From contig CACJUU010000006.1 in the NCBI GenBank assembly GCA_902596605.1, positions 48,065 to 112,064 of the forward strand: DNA of 64,000 nt, written 5' to 3'. Every line of letters starts with the position of its first letter. The first letter of the stretch is position 1. The notes beneath the pieces are model-generated. The model was not told the origin of the DNA and made no database searches. It saw only the letters and a list, made by a program, of their open reading frames with translations. Below are positions 62,377 to 64,000 of the stretch, in pieces. The DNA comes from an uncultured Alphaproteobacteria bacterium (GTDB lineage: Bacteria; Pseudomonadota; Alphaproteobacteria; Rhodobacterales; Rhodobacteraceae). The position numbers were made by a program, and so were the translations under genes.

Positions 62377-64000
62377 TTAAAAGCTACCAATAATTTCGTC
62401 AAAATTAGTACCATCAGAAAGTGTCCCAAAAGCGCCACTCCAGGTCGGACCCAGTCTACTATCACAGAATGCTGAAATTTTTTCCTCTTGCCCACTTCTT
62501 ATAAACATAGAGGCCTGAATAAGGCATGCCATTTTTTCAGTAATTAGTCTAGCCTCAGTTTCGATACCTTTGGAGGAATCCAAATTGCTTTTTAAATTGG
62601 TAAGACTTACGTCAAAATTGTGATTTGCACCCTTAGCTAAGTCTAGCTCTTTAAGTAAAGCTGGCAGAGCATTTTTATCTCTTTGTAATGCTCTTAAGAC
62701 ATCTAAACACATAACGTTTCCACTTCCTTCCCATATGCTATTCAGGGGAGCTTCTCTATAAAGCCTAGGCATAACTGACTCCTCTATATATCCAGGGCCG
62801 CCATGACACTCTAAAGCCTCAAAGACTAAATAGGGAGCTCTCTTGGTCACCCAGTATTTACTTATAGCAGTGCTTATGCGAGCGAAGGAACACTCATCTT
62901 CATTGGAGTTTTGATTATCAACGGCTCTTGCTACTCTAAGTGACAAATTCAAAGCAGCTTCACTTTCCAAAATCATATCTGCAACAACGTTTCTCATCAA
63001 AGGTTGATCAATCAGTCTTTTTTGAAATGCAGACCTGTGAGAGACATGATGTAGAACTTGAACAACTGCTTGACGCATCAAAGACGCTGAGCTGACGGCA
63101 CAGTAAATTCTATTTCCTATAACCATATCGAGAATTGTCTTAATTCCCTTACCTTCTTCTCCAATCATTGTACCAAGGGTATTATCAAGTTCAATTTCAG
63201 ACGATGCATTTGATCTGTTTCCAAGCTTGTCTTTAAGTCTCTGAATGAAAAAACTATTTCGTTCTCCGTTTGGTTTCCATCTTGGAACAAGAAAACATGA
63301 CAAACCGACATTAGTGTTTGCTAGCACAAGAAAGGCATCGCACATTGGGGCTGAACAAAAATACTTATGCCCTGTAAGAAGATATTCTGATCCATTGCCA
63401 ACACTTGAGGACACCGGTTTTGCTCGTGTAGAGTTGGCTCTTACATCTGATCCACCTTGTTTCTCAGTCATAAACATACCTATTGTTCCACCCAATTTCT
63501 GATCAATGGGGATATCTCGATCGTCATACTGAGTAGATAGTACTTTTGGTAACCATTGAGCTTCTAAGTCTGGATTATGCTTCAGTGCAGGAATAACAGA
63601 ATACGTCATTGCCATTGGGCACATAACACCTCCCTCAACCTGGTTAAACATATAAGTGAGTGCCATATGTGCGACCTGTGACCCTTCTTTTTTATGGTTC
63701 CATGCAAAACTTGGGATTTCATTCTTTATAGCTACTCCCAAGAGGTGGTGGTAGGAGGGATGATAATCAACGTAGTTTATTCTATTGCCATATTGATCGA
63801 ATGCCTTTAATTCTGGCGGATTTTTATTTGCCTTCTCAGCATGATCAAACATTTCAGTGCAGCCCATCAAATGTCCAAACGCACTTAATTTTTTTTCTGC
63901 CCAACCCGCGCCTTCTCTATTAACAGCATCTCTAAGATTTTTATCATTTTTCCATAAATCTTGATTGCCCATATATGGCGGCATGTTTTCAACTTCATGG
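62377..64000 (-). CDS. AidB-like acyl-CoA dehydrogenase, 5' end outside window
   Basis: At least 540 residues. The frame runs past the ATG at 63984 to the window edge, with His-Glu-Val-Glu-Asn before it, which matches the THEV-x-N segment near the start of AidB proteins, so that ATG is internal. Later MFMTEKQGGSDVRAN, GHKYFCSAPMCDAFLVLA, CHGGPGYIEE and IWEGSGNVMCLDVLRALQ are AidB-type. Such proteins bind FAD; E. coli AidB protects DNA from alkylation, while relatives oxidise isovaleryl-type acyl-CoA. Confidence 0.93.
   Translation of the reverse strand, partial: HEVENMPPYMGNQDLWKNDKNLRDAVNREGAGWAEKKLSAFGHLMGCTEMFDHAEKANKNPPELKAFDQYGNRINYVDYHPSYHHLLGVAIKNEIPSFAWNHKKEGSQVAHMALTYMFNQVEGGVMCPMAMTYSVIPALKHNPDLEAQWLPKVLSTQYDDRDIPIDQKLGGTIGMFMTEKQGGSDVRANSTRAKPVSSSVGNGSEYLLTGHKYFCSAPMCDAFLVLANTNVGLSCFLVPRWKPNGERNSFFIQRLKDKLGNRSNASSEIELDNTLGTMIGEEGKGIKTILDMVIGNRIYCAVSSASLMRQAVVQVLHHVSHRSAFQKRLIDQPLMRNVVADMILESEAALNLSLRVARAVDNQNSNEDECSFARISTAISKYWVTKRAPYLVFEALECHGGPGYIEESVMPRLYREAPLNSIWEGSGNVMCLDVLRALQRDKNALPALLKELDLAKGANHNFDVSLTNLKSNLDSSKGIETEARLITEKMACLIQASMFIRSGQEEKISAFCDSRLGPTWSGAFGTLSDGTNFDEIIGSF

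Noticed and set aside
1..64000. tRNA genes, rRNA genes, CRISPR arrays and insertion sequences
   Set aside because: No T-loop-like GTTCGAAT context, rRNA segment, regular repeat-spacer pattern or transposase-like protein was seen.

Overview
The window is a gene-dense, AT-rich chromosomal segment from an alphaproteobacterium, most likely marine and with a streamlined genome. Evidence seen here: the tol-pal cluster ends in tilS-ftsH; hisS-hisZ-hisG stand together with a HisRS of the divergent alphaproteobacterial type; DUF1489, DUF3833 and NIPSNAP genes are present; a DmdA-like DMSP demethylase and a TRAP transporter occur; intergenic gaps are short, several convergent genes overlap at their 3' ends, and many genes use TTG or GTG starts. 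I cannot fix the order; an AT-rich pelagic Rhodobacterales-like or SAR116-like lineage would fit. I see no rRNA, tRNA, CRISPR array, prophage or insertion sequence.

Layout. 1-20800 is an accessory, patchwork region of mostly single genes on both strands: a cyclase fragment, a short nucleosidase, thioesterases, pseudoazurin, a TauD-type dioxygenase, a photolyase-like protein with unusual domain order, a SABATH-type carboxyl methyltransferase followed by an SDR and a cupin, an aldehyde dehydrogenase, an M20 peptidase, and several very small membrane proteins. 20900-41110 is the conserved core, nearly all on the plus strand: dnaE, hisS-hisZ-hisG, rpsD (with a clear promoter), msrA, prmA, ruvC-ruvA-ruvB, ybgC-tolQ-tolR-tolA-tolB-pal-cpoB, tilS and ftsH. 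41107-45700 carries rimO and the DmdA-like gene (minus), then aroQ and a three-gene cobalt-type nitrile hydratase cluster (plus).

45708-49615 is a minus-strand operon (LCAD-type acyl-CoA dehydrogenase, AMACR-type racemase, nitroreductase, MeaB) that looks like branched-chain acyl-CoA catabolism. 49730-57300 holds a hydrolase, an MDR reductase, a methyltransferase, an MFS exporter, and a selenium pair: an FAD-oxidoreductase/SelD fusion facing the tRNA 2-selenouridine synthase gene. 57400-62318 is a plus-strand cluster with a cupin, a complete TRAP transporter, a cyclase-family hydrolase and an OsmC protein, probably for uptake and use of one organic substrate. The window ends inside an AidB-like acyl-CoA dehydrogenase gene.

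No single undescribed multi-gene system stands out. The best leads are the permuted photolyase with a 31-residue membrane protein upstream, the bacterial SABATH methyltransferase cluster, the nitrile hydratase cluster with no amidase in view, the TRAP receptor lacking the usual ligand-binding arginine, and a set of tiny single-span membrane proteins.
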